In this document: positions 47,872-61,500 of the stretch, in pieces
Layout of the letters: every line of letters starts with the position of its first letter
Numbering within the stretch: position 1 is the stretch's first letter
Origin: Strigops habroptila
Taxonomy: Eukaryota; Chordata; Aves; Psittaciformes; Psittacidae
Assembly (NCBI RefSeq): GCF_004027225.2
Contig: NC_044289.2
Span: forward strand, 9,527,761 to 9,591,760
Direction of reading: 5' to 3'
DNA length: 64,000 nucleotides
Program-made: the position numbers and the translations under genes
Notes under the pieces: model-generated
The model's input: the letters and a program-made list of their open reading frames with translations, nothing else
Databases searched by the model: none
Told to the model about the DNA's origin: nothing

Positions 47872-50800
47872 GCCTGGCCATGCCCCACTGTGTCCCGCCA
47901 GCGCGCTGGAAGACAAACCTAAACCCGATGTTTCTCTCTCCTACGTACCCAATGGGCCCCCATCATGTTCTGCAGATGAAGTGACATCTAAGACCACCCT
48001 TGCCTCCTGCTCTGGTCTGGCTCTTGCAACCCTGAGCCTAACCTTTGCACTTACAAAAACCAAACAAAATACCAGACTCCCAGTGCCTGAAGCCTGCCCA
48101 GGGTGCAAGTCCAGGGAGCAATTTCTCCTGTGACTTGCTCTCTGGGCCCTTGGCCTTTGTTTCTCCCTCCTGGTGCTCTGATGACCAAGTAGGAACTTGG
48201 TTGTCTTAAGAAACTGTGCCTGGCGGGGAGGGCCTGAGAGGTGTCCTACCTCCAGCGCCAGGTCCTGCAGCCCCTGCTGACCATGTCCTTTCCCAATGGG
48301 GAGCAGGACTGCACTGCTCAGCTACCTCACTCGGGATTATGAAGCATCTTGATATACCTCTCTAGAGATTACTCTGTGCAGGCTGCCTAACCCCACTCCC
48401 TCAATTTGAATGCAAATCAACCACCATCCTATAGATTGAAATGGGAGCTTGTCTTTAGAGTAAGGTTTGGGGTTGAAATAATCCTGGTGTGAGTAATAGC
48501 AGTCCCAGGTCATGTAATTCCCAGGGAATTGCAGATCTGTGGACAAGCACCATCCTGGAGACGGGGCAGTGGCTGGAGGGTGTCCCCCAGTGGTTGGGAT
48601 GAGGATGGGGCAGCTCCTGCCATCTGCACTGCTGTGCAGGGAGCAGCTGCCTTCAGAGCAGCATCCCATGGGATCATAGTCAGCATCCGGCGATCAGGGT
48701 GGGCAGCGCACCCATGGGAAGAGTCTGGGATGAAAAGGACCAAGAAGCGAAGCCATCAACCGAAACATCCCCACACTGTGGCAGGCTTGCAGGAGCCTCT
48801 CTCCAGTAACGCGCTGGCAGCCCTGCAGCAAAGCTCACTTGGGGCTGAGCTTGGGGGCTCCCCATCACACCCCCAGCTCCAAGCTGCCCATGTGCCCTGC
48901 CCTGGGCACGGCAGGAGCTGATTTTGCTTTGCAGGGGCTGAACAGCACAGCTGGGGTGCTGAGAGAGGCTGGTTATGCCCCAACAAATGCATTCAAGGTG
49001 ATGAGAAGAGTCAGCAGCAGAGGTGGGAAGCGTGCTGCCCACCAGCACCCAGGCAGTTACTCGCGGGAGCGCTTTACATTGTCTCTGGTTTAAGGACAGG
49101 CCCTTGGGTGACATGGTCTAGTGTGATGTGTCCTTGCCTGTGGCAGGACGTTGGAACTGGGTCATCTTAAGTTCCTTTCCAACCAGAACCATTCTGTGAT
49201 TCTGAAGAGCAAAACAGCAAAACCCATCGCCAGGGCTGCAGCATCAAATGTGCTAAACGGGAATAGTGACCCATTGTCCACATGGAGAGCTGGGAAGCAG
49301 CCACTGCCCCGATGCCATCAGGGGCTGTGCTCTGCCTGCCCGCTCTGCCTGTCCGCTGACCCTGAGCTCTCCCTCCTCCCTCCAGACACCAATAGTGCTA
49401 TTTTTAGCCATTGCTCCAGAACCAGGATCTATCACTGCCTTTTCTTAGCACAGACACAGCAGCCTCCTCTCTTCCAAGGACTCACAGCACGTCACAGAAG
49501 ACCCACTAGCTGCAGGGTGTGCAGAAACACAGAAGGGAGGGGATGCTCTGGGTGGGCAACGGCAGATTCATTTAAACTACAAACTTAAACCTAAGCATGA
49601 AGAATACGGAGGGTTTTGGGTTTCGATGTTATGGCCCAATTCCAGCGTAGGTGGCAATGGAGCCAGTGTGAGCTCTGCGGTGGGGAAGGCGGTTACTGCC
49701 TGCAGCAGCACCCAGCGAAGGGTGCTGGGTCCTGCCCTTGCTTCCCCTGTGTGTGCCATCATCACCAGCTGCTGCTGCACAGCTCTCATTAGCACACAGC
49801 AGTCACGCACTTGCTTCCGTCCCTTGGTCATTTCCACTGAGCCACTTTAACTGGCAGTTTCCCTGTGACGAGAGGGTCGTGGTACCTTTGGGGTGCTCCT
49901 GCATTGTCTCGAGGTGGTTTTGTCTATGTGTGATACCTGCAGGTGGTCGGGGCAGGGTTTATGCCCAAGAACCAAGTAGTAACTGAAGGGCCATGCAGGG
50001 AGCGATGCTTCTGCCTTTGCTCCCTATTCCTGCTATGCAAGAACCCGCACCCAGCCCCAAGATGGGCAGTATCTGCAAAACACTGCACAGAAAGATATTA
50101 ATATCAGGAGGGAGGACAGGGTTCTCAGTGAGGGTGCAGGTCACTGCCCTTCCCACCCGCAGGTGGGGGTGCCCCATCCCAGGCACTCCAGCACATGAGG
50201 GAATCACTCAGAATCACTGCTCACTGGTCATCGCATTCCAGATATTGTACATTTTAAAGTAAACTCACTCGTGCAAGACTGGCGTTTGACTTGGCTCAAT
50301 CATGTGCTAGCGGCTGCGCTCCGGGATAAATGGGAATACTGCAGCTGTGCCTGCTGCTGCGCGTGGTCAGGATGGGAGCGCTGGTGCTGTGGGTGAGCGG
50401 CCACAGAGACAGAGCATGGCACATCGGTTGGGCTATGGGGACTTTGGGCCAGCAAACTCTCCTTCCTCAGCCAAGCCTGGCTGTACCTGCTGCCCATTGC
50501 TGCCCTGGGGGAACAGGAGCTTCCAGAAAGGTGGCCAAGGGCTGATCTCCCACGGTAGGGCACGGATACAACGAGCTGCTGCCATCTCCTGGGGCCTCTC
50601 AGGGCAAGGCCACCCTGTGATGTGACCCCGGCCAGGCTGGGGCTTCGGGCTGTGATGGGCTCAGGTTCATGGCGTGGTCCAGCCACTGATGCAGCATCAG
50701 GTCCCTGCTTTGGTTACCAGCTGCTTTGTCCCCTGCTGCCTGAAAAATACTGCGGTCCCGAAATCACCTGGAGACAGGAAAAGAAATAACCTGCAAATCC

Positions 50801-53800
50801 CCCCAGTCCTTTATTACTGCAGGAAAACCCCAGATCAGAATCTTCATCTGTAGTTTGGCGACAGAATGGCCAACATTGAATCATGCAACACTGGGTGGGC
50901 TTTAATCTACATTCATAGAGACACCCCTGCTGCTGGGGAGTGCAGGCAGGCACTTTGCAAATCACAATCATTTTCATCAACTCCAGGAGGTCCAGGGGCT
51001 CTCCCCAGCATGACCTGGGGCTGCTATAACCCAGGTCCTCCTGCCTGCCAGGCTGGAGCCCTCTTTGGGGCATGGCACAGCTGGTGCTGATGCAATCAGT
51101 GTCCCCAGCTGGGAATAGTGCCATCAGGTGCCACCAATTGCATGGAGACAAGAGCCCACCACCAGGGGCAGCTCCTGTGGTGGTGAGGCTGAGGCTGTGA
51201 GGAGGATGTGGCTTTGCCCTCGGGGCTGAGGTAGGTCTGTGTTGACTGCTCTGGTGGGCAGGGGCAGGGTTTGGGATGGTTACTGGGTATGAGAACTGAT
51301 TCCTTTAGCTTTTGGTGCTGCTGCAGCCTTGTCACCAGCTCTGAGCGGGTGGGAAGGGGCTTGGGGGCTGCAGGGCTGTGTGGCTGTTCAGTGGAGCCTG
51401 GCCCTGGTGCGGGGAACAAGCTAGGGCTGGTTTGGGTTTGGTGCCTGGGCAGGGGTGCTGCAGTCACTGTATTTCACACTTGGTGCTGGCTAAGCAAGAA
51501 CATTTGTGCCTTTTACCAGTGATGGCTTTATTTTCACACAGCCGTCATATTCCAAGCTCAATTGGCCTCTTGAGGTTGAAGCTGCTGAGGCAGGTGCAGA
51601 CGTGTATGCTCCATTGATCTATACACATAAACAGTGTATAGTTACTGACAGTGCAGTCTGAGCTAGCAACTCCTTGCATCCAAACCTTTTGCACTTCCAA
51701 AGTCATCGGCTGCACAAAGCTGACAGTGCACCCTCCCCTCTCGTGTCTTGTGTTCTGGCTGTGTTACCTCCTGTGGCTCATTCTTCCCAAACAGCATTCC
51801 TCAGCCACAGTTTGTGCCATTGACCTCTAAATGCAGCCCCATGGGTGGAAATCTCCCCTCTCGGGTGGGTGACCTGGCCTGCAGGCTGCACAGTCACTTG
51901 GGAGAGGAGAAGGGTGTTTAACAAGCAAAGATCAGAGCCCTGGTCTTTCTCTCCAAAGTTCATCTCCTGCATGGCAGATCATGTCCATTGCTTTTGGTCC
52001 TCCTATGGCAGCTTTTAGACCAGGCTGTAGAAACAGCCTGTAGGTGCTTTAATGTTTAAACTAAATGTCTCTTGGTGTGGTTGAGTTAAAAATAACATCT
52101 TCATCATGATGAAACCGAGGCAGGGGGAGCTGGAGGTGTTTGTGTTCGGCTGGTGAAACACGAGCAGGCTGGGGCGAGGGTCCAGCTCTCGGGCAGGCGG
52201 GGCAGAGGTGGGGCTCAGAGATGGTGCAGGTTGAAAGTAAAGCAGACCTATGGTAAGGATTGTTCCATCTGTGACTGTGACAGCTGTATCGGGACGTGGG
52301 GTGCCCCCAGATATGTCACTCTGGACGGGACAGGAGCAGTGATGTGTGTGCAGTAGGTACCTGCTGGAGTCACATCACATTCTCTGCCGTCTCTTGTGGA
52401 TGAGACCTGGGAGCTCTCAGCCCTGCACAGGGAGGGGTGGCGGGTGCTGGACCAAGCCTGGACCATGCTCAGAGCAGCTCTCCCGATGGGGATGCCAGGG
52501 ATGGGGCAGGCAGCAGCATCCCAGCCTACCTGGCACAGGGGCTGCCCTCAGCCTGGCCAGTCTGACTGTAGCTTTAGCAGCTCCCAAACCAAGCGGCTCA
52601 GAGGGCTGCTCGTTGGCTTTGCAGAGTGCATCTCGACTAGTGGGGAAACTGAGGCACAGATCGTGCCTGTGAGCTGGCAGTGATGACACAGCAGTGAGTG
52701 TTTGCTGTCCTTGAGCTGTGGTGTGAAACCTGGTGAAAGCCCCTGTTGGTTTGGGGAACAGGATGGGCTGAAGAGGTGGGAAAATAACTTCTTGGTGTCT
52801 TTGGGTTCCCCCCGCTTCTCCTTTGCACGGGGCCTTGGTCATCAGGAGGAACAGCCGCTGTCTGACAGAACATCAGGGTTCTGTAATTAGTAGCATCCAT
52901 TGTACTTCCTGGTGGCTCTGCTTTTAAGGGAGCATAATAAAATCAGCTATACTCTTGCACAGATCTGTAGATGGCACCAAGTTAGGATGAGGCTGCTGGT
53001 ACTTGTGGGAAGAGGATTAGAGTTTAATACTGGCCTGGTAAAATAGGAAACTCTCTAAAGTAACTGCAAGGCAGTAAGGAGACAAGAGTTTTGATTTTCT
53101 GAGCATATAACTTGAAGTGAATAAATCCAAAGTGAAATGACTGACACAGAGAAGTCAATGTATTGATAAATGAATATGAAAATTGGTCACTATGGTAAAA
53201 ACTTGTACCGGTACCAAAATAAGGAGGGTTGGTGCATCTTTTGAGAGAGAACAAAGCTGTCTTAATTCGAATTTTGACAAATGTAATATTTTATTAAGTT
53301 TTAGGATAGTTGCTTTTAAATTAAACCATCAGAAACGTCGTCACTGTAATTGCTGCAAAGGGATTTCATTAGTTCCAGCCGTATCAGTTAATTGCTTCAG
53401 TTTCATGTGTAGAATCACGCCCCGAACACGGCTCATTAGATGCCGGAGCACTACCACCAATGGCCAGGAGAGGGCAGGAAACGCTCAATCTGCCCTCCTG
53501 GAGTCGCCAAAGAGCTGCTCTATGGGGACGTGCCTCCATCCATTTCTCAGGTGACCCATTTCACCGGAATAACAACAGAAATTGGAGGCTAATTTATATT
53601 TCAGCATGACTGAGGCATAACACGGAGCCCAGTGCAATAGCAGATAGATCAATGTAAACCTTCCAGTGACAAGGGAAGCTCCCAGAGCCCTTCCAGCAGC
53701 TCCTGGGCTGAAGTGCTCCTGTTGAGAAACCCAGTTAGGCTGGTGGGGAAACTAGAATGTAATGAAGTCTACTGTTGCCATGACAGGTGAAGAAAAAGCC

Positions 53801-54034
53801 TGAGTTTTACACAGACCCTCTCCTAAGGATAAAGCAAGCACCAACTGCTTTCTGGGCAACACCAGAAGCTGAGTTCATGGCCCATTCCCACCAGTGCATG
53901 TTTTCAGCTCTGGGATTAAGTTCTTCAAACAAATGGGATGGGGAAAGGGAAGAAGGAAGTCCTGTAGCAAGATGTGTTACTGTGAAAACAGCTCAGACAA
54001 CGCAGGTTTAGCATTCTAAATACATTCTTGAACT
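47872..54034. other. Intergenic stretch between convergent opsin and SLC9A8
   Basis: The first part should be opsin 3' UTR, but no nearby AATAAA marks its end; the first convincing plus-strand AATAAA is at 52936-52941. GC-driven open frames here match no family. A CR1 tail is at about 49105-49204. Confidence 0.6.
49105..49204 (+). mobile_element. CR1 LINE 3' tail, sense
   Basis: Reads GACATGGTCTAGTGTGATG, then TCATCTTAAGTTCCTTTCC and AACCATTCTGTGATTCTG, a diverged CR1 3' end. Confidence 0.8.
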
Positions 54035-55423
54035 TTTATTTTTCCCAGTGGCAAGCAGTTGACTACAAACCTTAGTAGCAAAACCAGACCAAAAATATGT
54101 CTCACTCTCAGAAGCAAACATGTGCTCTTGGCATGTCAGATTTACATGCAGAACTACGATTCACATTTTGACAGTGAATATGTAAATGCCTAATGAGGGA
54201 TTTGGGTTGGCAGCGAGAGCAAACTGCTGTGTGTGTAACCATGGCAAATGTGCAGCCAACACTGTGGGTCTGTTTAGGTGCACACAACTCTATGGACTAG
54301 GCCATGTAGAAGTGAAATGATACTGCTGGCTTTGAAACAGTGTAAGCAGAGAAAAACCCTATTAACAAACAACAATTTAATGAAAGCTATTTGGCACTTC
54401 CCAACTGAGGCTGCTTCAGCAATGTGCAATATCTTTGTACCTGGATTAGATCTTACAGACTATTCTTCCTCATGTGCACACTGCTTTTGCTTCCACTAGA
54501 ACTTAAAAACATTCCGCTAGTGGGTTCTGGAGAGTTAGAGATACTTCATGAATTAGGCAAAATAAAAGCTGCTGTTTTCTAAGACTTGAAGCCAAAGTGC
54601 CAGCAAGGAGCTACTGCCAATTACAGAAACTCAACTGCAACTGGCTTTAGCCAAAGAGAAAAGACATTAAACCTCCAATATCAAAGGCAGTGCTGTACTA
54701 TGTCACACAAACCCCCGCTTCCCAAACCATGCTATAATCAGTTCTGTGGGTTTGATACGTCAGTATAAAAAAAGAAAGAAATCCCATAAAATAGAAATCA
54801 AGAACTTAAAAGGACAAAACCACCAGTTCCCAGAGGTGCTTTCTTGTATGTGCAATGTATGCCTTTTGCCAAGGTATACATCTTCTCCAGATCCATAATG
54901 TGCAAATCCCATAAATTATAGATTTATTCCAGTCAGATTCCCTTACTAGTGCTGAAACATTCACAGTATAAACTGTCAAGATTCTCCATGCTGTGAATGA
55001 ATATATACACATATATATATAAAAAAAGTAAAGTGCAATTCATTCTGTTTTGCAGAGTCATACGTGGCTCTGTTCTTCAGCATATGTTTACAGCAGATTT
55101 CATAATAGGAAGAAGATCCTCCCATTAAACAATATCATCATTTCATGGCAGATGTTCCTGCTTTTCAATAGGCTGCATTAAATTTGCTATGCTGCAAAAT
55201 TTGAATCAAAGGTTCTTCATTCACTCCGGTGTCTGATGCTTATGGTTTCCATCACTGACAAGTACTATCAAAAGCACAGTAGATCTGTGGTTTTATACCT
55301 AAACATGTAGCACAAGACATGTCTGAAATTGGAAAGTTCATTCTCAGCTTTTGTGCAGCCAGACTCTTGATCCTTAAACCCTCTTTCTAATGATCTAAAC
55401 TCACTGCACTCCTGCCTGGTGTT
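54035..55423 (-). other. SLC9A8 3' UTR with two candidate poly(A) signals
   Basis: AT-rich sequence after the stop codon. On the minus strand AATAAA occurs at 54928-54923 and 54040-54035, giving a 3' UTR of roughly 0.5 or 1.4 kb. Confidence 0.6.
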
Positions 55424-55531
55424 CTATAGCAGCTCTTGCTCATCATCTTCAGATCCTGAGGGTCCTTGTCGTACCTCTTCATACCACTTGTTTGTGAGGG
55501 TTTTCATCTGTATGCGCCCATGATGCAAGTC
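55424..55531 (-). CDS. SLC9A8: SLC9A8 terminal coding exon
   Basis: Acceptor TGCCTTAG. Encodes DLHHGRIQMKTLTNKWYEEV, RQGPSGSEDDEQELL and TAG. Confidence 0.96.
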   Translation of the reverse strand, partial: DLHHGRIQMKTLTNKWYEEVRQGPSGSEDDEQELL

Positions 55532-58500
55532 CTAAGGCAAAAGCAAACCAGAAGAGTTTGTTACTTAGCTACAGTGCTACTTGTGTCTTAGAGCAAAAGA
55601 GAAAGACTGGTCTAATTTATTCCTTAGGAAACAATCCACTCCTGGTCTCTAGGCAGGCAAAGCAATTCTGTTTCCTACTAGAAAATACTTATCAAGTGTT
55701 CAGTCAGTGATTATTTCCACAGATGATATTTTTGATGACAGGTATTTTTATACCTGTATTTTCTAGTCAGTCCTGCTCTGTGGGTTTCAACAACTCTGAT
55801 GCTGTCTGGATGGCCTGGCTCTGACTCTCTTCATGTTGCCAGGACCAGTGGGATGCTTGTGGCCTGCTCTGGTGATTCATGTACTTACATTTCTAGCCTT
55901 TGGTTGCAATCTGGATGGCAGCCTGTGCTTTTGGCTACCAACTATGAATCAGATGCTTACTCTGGTTTCATGATTCCTTTTTGGTTTTGCAAAATATGTC
56001 TTTAGCTTTTGTAGGAAAGTGCTGAAAGTGTTCTTTTGAAAAGAAAGGTACAAAACAAAAGGAAAAATAGTATGTTTGGCAAGTCTAGGATGATGGAATG
56101 TGCACACTTTACACAAATTTATCAACTCCACAGCAAAAATGCTTAATTCATGGCAAACTGGAAAAACTGTGGAAAAAAACCCCCAAACCAATGTGGCTAA
56201 GGAGTCCCAGGTTTCTGAGGCATGGGAGCGAAAATGGCAGAGTATTTACACCTCTCAGAGCCACCCCGTGTTAAGTTACATGTTCAGTCAGGTGTCATTT
56301 TGCATTTACAGCTTCAAAGTCTTAGTGTCCCAGTGAAGAAGTCTCAAAGGTGAAGGCTGCAATGCTGGTGTGTCTTTCCCAGAAATAAACTGCACTCTGC
56401 AGACAAATCCCAGCTCCAGAATTCACAGGATCATCTACAGTAAAAGGCAGGAACTTTGCATGACAGCACTTGAAAAACTCCGTGTAAGTGGCTGCAGCTT
56501 TTTCTAGCAACAGTAATAACTAGTAACTCCTGATACTGTTCATGGCACTCCGCAAGATTAAAGGCAATAAATCCATACACGTTTTAAAGTTTAACTGTGG
56601 TAGCCCTGAGAAATGCTCATTTAATCCAACCTGCAATTTCACAGTGCAGCTTTTCATTACAGCTGCTCTACATATGCACGAGTAATATATTAGATGGTTC
56701 ACTCCTCCTAATGTACAAGTTGCACAGCTACACTATGAGCCTTGAGTGGTACAGAGAGAAATGACAACCAACTCTACCACAGGTTTTCTTCTAGAAAACA
56801 AGAAAAACTTACTTCTTGTGTGAGTCTTCTGGTAAAGAAAGGGTTCAAATACTTGGCGTCAAGCCACATAAACCCTTTGAGGTCCTGGCGTTTTATGTAC
56901 TGGGCTTCATATTCCTCCTCTGTGAGCTCTGATAAATGTTCAGATTCTATGGTGTTTCCCTGGAAAGATCAAAAATATTAGAGTAACATGAGAAATGTTG
57001 CAGTCATCCCCTTGGCTTGCTCAGCCCCCTGCTCTGTGCTCTCCCTTCTTACAAACAATTCCCATGCTGGAAAAACATGGAAATTATCACTTCAGCCTAC
57101 CAGGGCTTATAGCTATATGAATCTGTCCAGCTGTTGATTCCCAGAGCCACTGAGCTTCCCTTTTCATGCTGAAAGGTAAAAGACCTCACATGTTCCATGT
57201 TTTGTATTGCTACTACTGCTGAGAACAGATTTCTAGTGTGCAGGTTTTCTCTTGTGAGCTGAACAATGATTTTGTCCAGCAAGCCACACTAACGTCATTG
57301 TTTTACTGAAAACAAGCCCTGTGTCAGAACGCTCGCTATCCCTGTGCTCTTCCTATACACACCTCCCTGCATGGACAGAGTAAGGTAGTTCTGAAGACTG
57401 CAAGCTTTTTGAAACCTCATGCCAGAAGGAGCTGTTCTTCAGATCCTACAGAACAATACCCTGTGTGTATTGTTCTATGGTTTGGGGAAAAACAGGCAAA
57501 TGCCCTGGGATACCTCATGTATTCCAGTCTTTTGCACGTGAGGTTTCAGACTGGCTGTTAGTTTTCTCCAGTACTCTTGCTCAGACAGAAACTGCTTTAA
57601 CATAAAAGCCAGTCAGAGAGGTGCTGTTGATACCACCTTCTCATGGCCTTTGCTTTGGCTTTTTCGAATTTCCATCTGCCTTTTATGATTAATTCATGAC
57701 TCACGCTGTACTAGCTACTTTCCCTCTGTATATGACTCAATCCTCTATCATCTGCTTTACACTTTTGCAGGGGTTACTTTAATTTGTGTGGCTCAAGTTA
57801 TAATTAGGCTGAGTTAAGAGACTCTCTCTCTTCCCTTTGTCCAAACAGTTATTTTGTGTAAACACTACTCAAGCTCTGTCTTTGGGATATGTTAAAATTA
57901 TATCGCTTGGCTTTGTCCCACCACCTTGGCTTTTTGCACTGCTTTCATTCTCCTTTTTAGTACAATGAAAATCAGAGATCCTCTGAATAAAAAACCCAAA
58001 CAAACCATCTTCTCAGTCTTGCTAAGATTGATGTCCTTCTTGTTCCTCTTGCGCGCTTTGGAGTCCTCAATGTCAATCAGCCTGATGAGGGGCATGGTTC
58101 CTCCACCCAGCAGCAGAATGGTGAACAATACTATGATGATTGTTGTTGTCCCAATGAGTTGCCGCTTCTCTATTGGTTCCAAGCCCAAATGGAGGCTGAG
58201 GGCATAGGGAATTGCTCCACGTAAACCTTATCAGAGAACAGCAAATCAATGAAGGGTGAATCAACAGGTACATTGATCCTCAGCACCCTGATAAACTAAC
58301 AGGAATTCCCTATCTTTGAAAGATTTTTACAGTCCTACCATGCTCATTCATCTACCATTTGGTTACCACCCTAAAACGAGTCTAAACTCTTCAGATACTG
58401 TTGTTCAAAATGTGAAGTTGCTAGACCTAGAAAGAAAAGCAGACTGCTTGCAGAAAAGCTTCAGTGGGGATCACCACTGCATAGCCCTCTAGCACAAAGG

Positions 58501-61500
58501 GGGAAGAGAACTTATCCATTGCACTTCAGTTTGAGAGCAGGCAAATGCTCAGTTGAGTTTTGCTCCACAGACAGAAAACTGGTTCCTCCCAGAGTTGCCC
58601 ATGCAATGAAAAAGACACAACATTTTTTCAGGTTCTCCATAATTTGAGCTTTAACTTACCACTAAACCACATGATAAACATCATTTTGGGGGTGATTTTG
58701 TGATCACGGAAAAAGTTGAGCAGGTAGGAAAGTGGGAAAATGTTCACTGCTCTACCAAACAGAACAAGTACCTGAAAAACAGAAATAAAAGCAAAAGACC
58801 ATTTGATGTGTTACATTCATGCAGGCCCCAGTTGCATCTGGTTTGCACAGGGTAAGGCAAATGTGCTCTTTCCGCTCACAAGTCTTGCAAGCAGGAGCAC
58901 TGCTAAGCTAATATGAAGAAATCTCTCAGCACAGGTCAATGTGGAATTGAAGTTTTTAAACATTTTGTCTGCTTAACAGAAATTAAACCAGACTTGTCAC
59001 TGACAGATAGCAGATACTACTTTACTTATAATAAATAAATGAAACCCAAGAGGCATTCCAGGGAGACCAGGAATTACTTTGGGTAAAAGTTCTCCTCAGT
59101 TCAGTCAGTTCAACTCCTTTAATCATTCCCTTGGTGCAACACTAAGAGGCAATAAGATATTTCTATTGCCTCCCCATGGACCAGTTCCTCGGAGGAAAAG
59201 GCCAGAAGCCAAACAAACAGCATGTAATCCAGTTCCTCAATGCTTCCCTGGGTACGGTTATAAAATATACCTCCCATTGAAATGATGTTTTGAGAGGAGA
59301 AAAAAATGCACTATTGATTTAATGGCAGACAATTAACAAATATAGTGAAAACTTTAACTCAGAAAAGCAAAGGTTTTCACAAACAAGCTTTTAAGCTCCA
59401 CCACAAACAGACCTTGATAAGATAAATATCCTAGAATGAGTCATCCTTGAAGGGCTGTGCTGTTTTCCTTTATGAATCACCCCAAAATTACACAGTTTGC
59501 ATTATGCCTGTGAGGGCAATGCTACATAGAAGGAAGTGTCACACCTTAGATAGATAAAGAAGTTGGGTGTAATGCAGCGAGAGCAGTTCCCCATGCTGAT
59601 ATCACCATCTGTGAATTGCAGGTAACAATTCTTGCCGTAAACCATATACTAAAATGCACTAGGATACGTTATTGTATGTGACTGGAAGTGGATTCACATT
59701 CCCCTCTTTTGACTGTGCAAACATACTTTTCATATCTGTATTATACAATTACAATAGCAATAGACGTAGGTAATCTCCATGTGAAACATAATTCAAAGTG
59801 CCACCACATAAAACTACGTTAAATATGGAATGAAACAAAAAGAATTAAGAATGGAGTCAAAGAATGAATACACATTAGAGAAGGTTTGAGTAAAGGCTTC
59901 CTCTGAAGCAGGTGAGCTCAGAGTGAAGAAGTGGTGTATGGACTAAACTGGTTAATGTAAAAAAGCTGCAATAATTTATGAGAGGGAGACTCAAAAGCTG
60001 TAGTACTGGGAGCAGAGTTTGATACCAGTTTACACTGTAGGTTCTATGAAGCTATGTAAAAACTCAGCATTGCTTTCTGGTAAAGTAAAATACCGGAATA
60101 AAGCGCCATGTATAACAATCTCAACACCTTTTGAGATTTATTTTAATAAATCTAATAGGGTCAAAAGCAAGATTCTGTTACTTATAATCTTCTACAGAAG
60201 GGCTTCAAAATATCAGCAAACTGGAATTCCTGAAAGACAGATGTACACTAAAGTGCTGAGAACAAGAATAATAATGCTATTGGTGAGAGTTAACATTGTA
60301 CAATATATAAAAATATAAAAGTATTTTCATAAACCCCTCTAAAACATAACTATTCTAAAATATACTAACTGTAAGTTATTTCCCCCTGCCCCAATACCAA
60401 AAACGCATCTGTAAAAGTATGGAAGAAAGTAAATACCTACTATGCACCAGATGACAAAGGACATTTCAAACTTGTGAGGAAAACTAAAAATTGACAGGCC
60501 AAGAAAAGCAAAAACGCATGTTTCTGAAAAAGAGAAATCACATATTAAATAAACAATTATATAAAACCTTTTCTACTCCTATTGTAAGTTATTACATACA
60601 GTACATAAAACAGTATTTCCTGACTTTTGAATGCATGAAATAGGAACAAATGCCATTATGCAAAGACCAGATTCTTCCACTTGCTGCCAGTGGACAGCAC
60701 TTTAGTCTTTGTGTGTGTGTGTGTAGGCTTTTTATTTTACTTACTGTAAATTACTAGTAAGTATGAACAAAGGTAACAAAACGTTGTTCTAAAGACTGGG
60801 GAATTTTTAACTTGAGGAATATAGGACAAGCTGCAGAACACAAGTTACAGGAGGGACTACTATGGACTTTGGTAGCTTTGAGTTAGATTCTATATGAAAC
60901 TGAAATGTCAGGCACAGTCTCATATACTGCAAGCTGAACATGTTTATAAAATATTCAATTCATTAAATTCTTGTAAGTGGCAGCAGTTCATGACTTTCTT
61001 TGTAATAAAATACTGCACTGATCTAACGACCCTCGTATATTCTAATAACCTCTAGAAGAGATGTTTGCAGATCTGAAATAGTACCACCACTGTACAATGA
61101 TTACAGTAATCCAAATATTTTATTTCCACAGCATCAACCCATTACCATCAGAGAATCACAGAGTCAAGCTGTTTCATCAGTTCACTGCAGTCCCAGCAAG
61201 GTAGGCTCCTTATCATAATGGCAGTTCAAAATAGGATGGTTTTGGACAGATCGTAGCAGCATGAGACTTTGGGTACTGGCTACTTACATATGCATGTTCG
61301 AAACAGTATCTTAAATAACTCCTTTACAGTGACTTGCATGAATATGTGCTTTTTTAGCATTTGTAATAGAGCAATATCAAACCCTGGTGAGCTACTGTGT
61401 TCAGGTGATAAGTGGTTAAGTTTAGTTTGCATCAAGGTCACTCCCTGACTACGTTCCAAATGCATTTTCCTATGAACAATACAGAACACATTCATGAAAT

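Noticed and set aside
54980-55025. TATATA-rich tract as a promoter
   Set aside because: It lies in the SLC9A8 3' UTR with no gene starting nearby; a simple AT-rich stretch.
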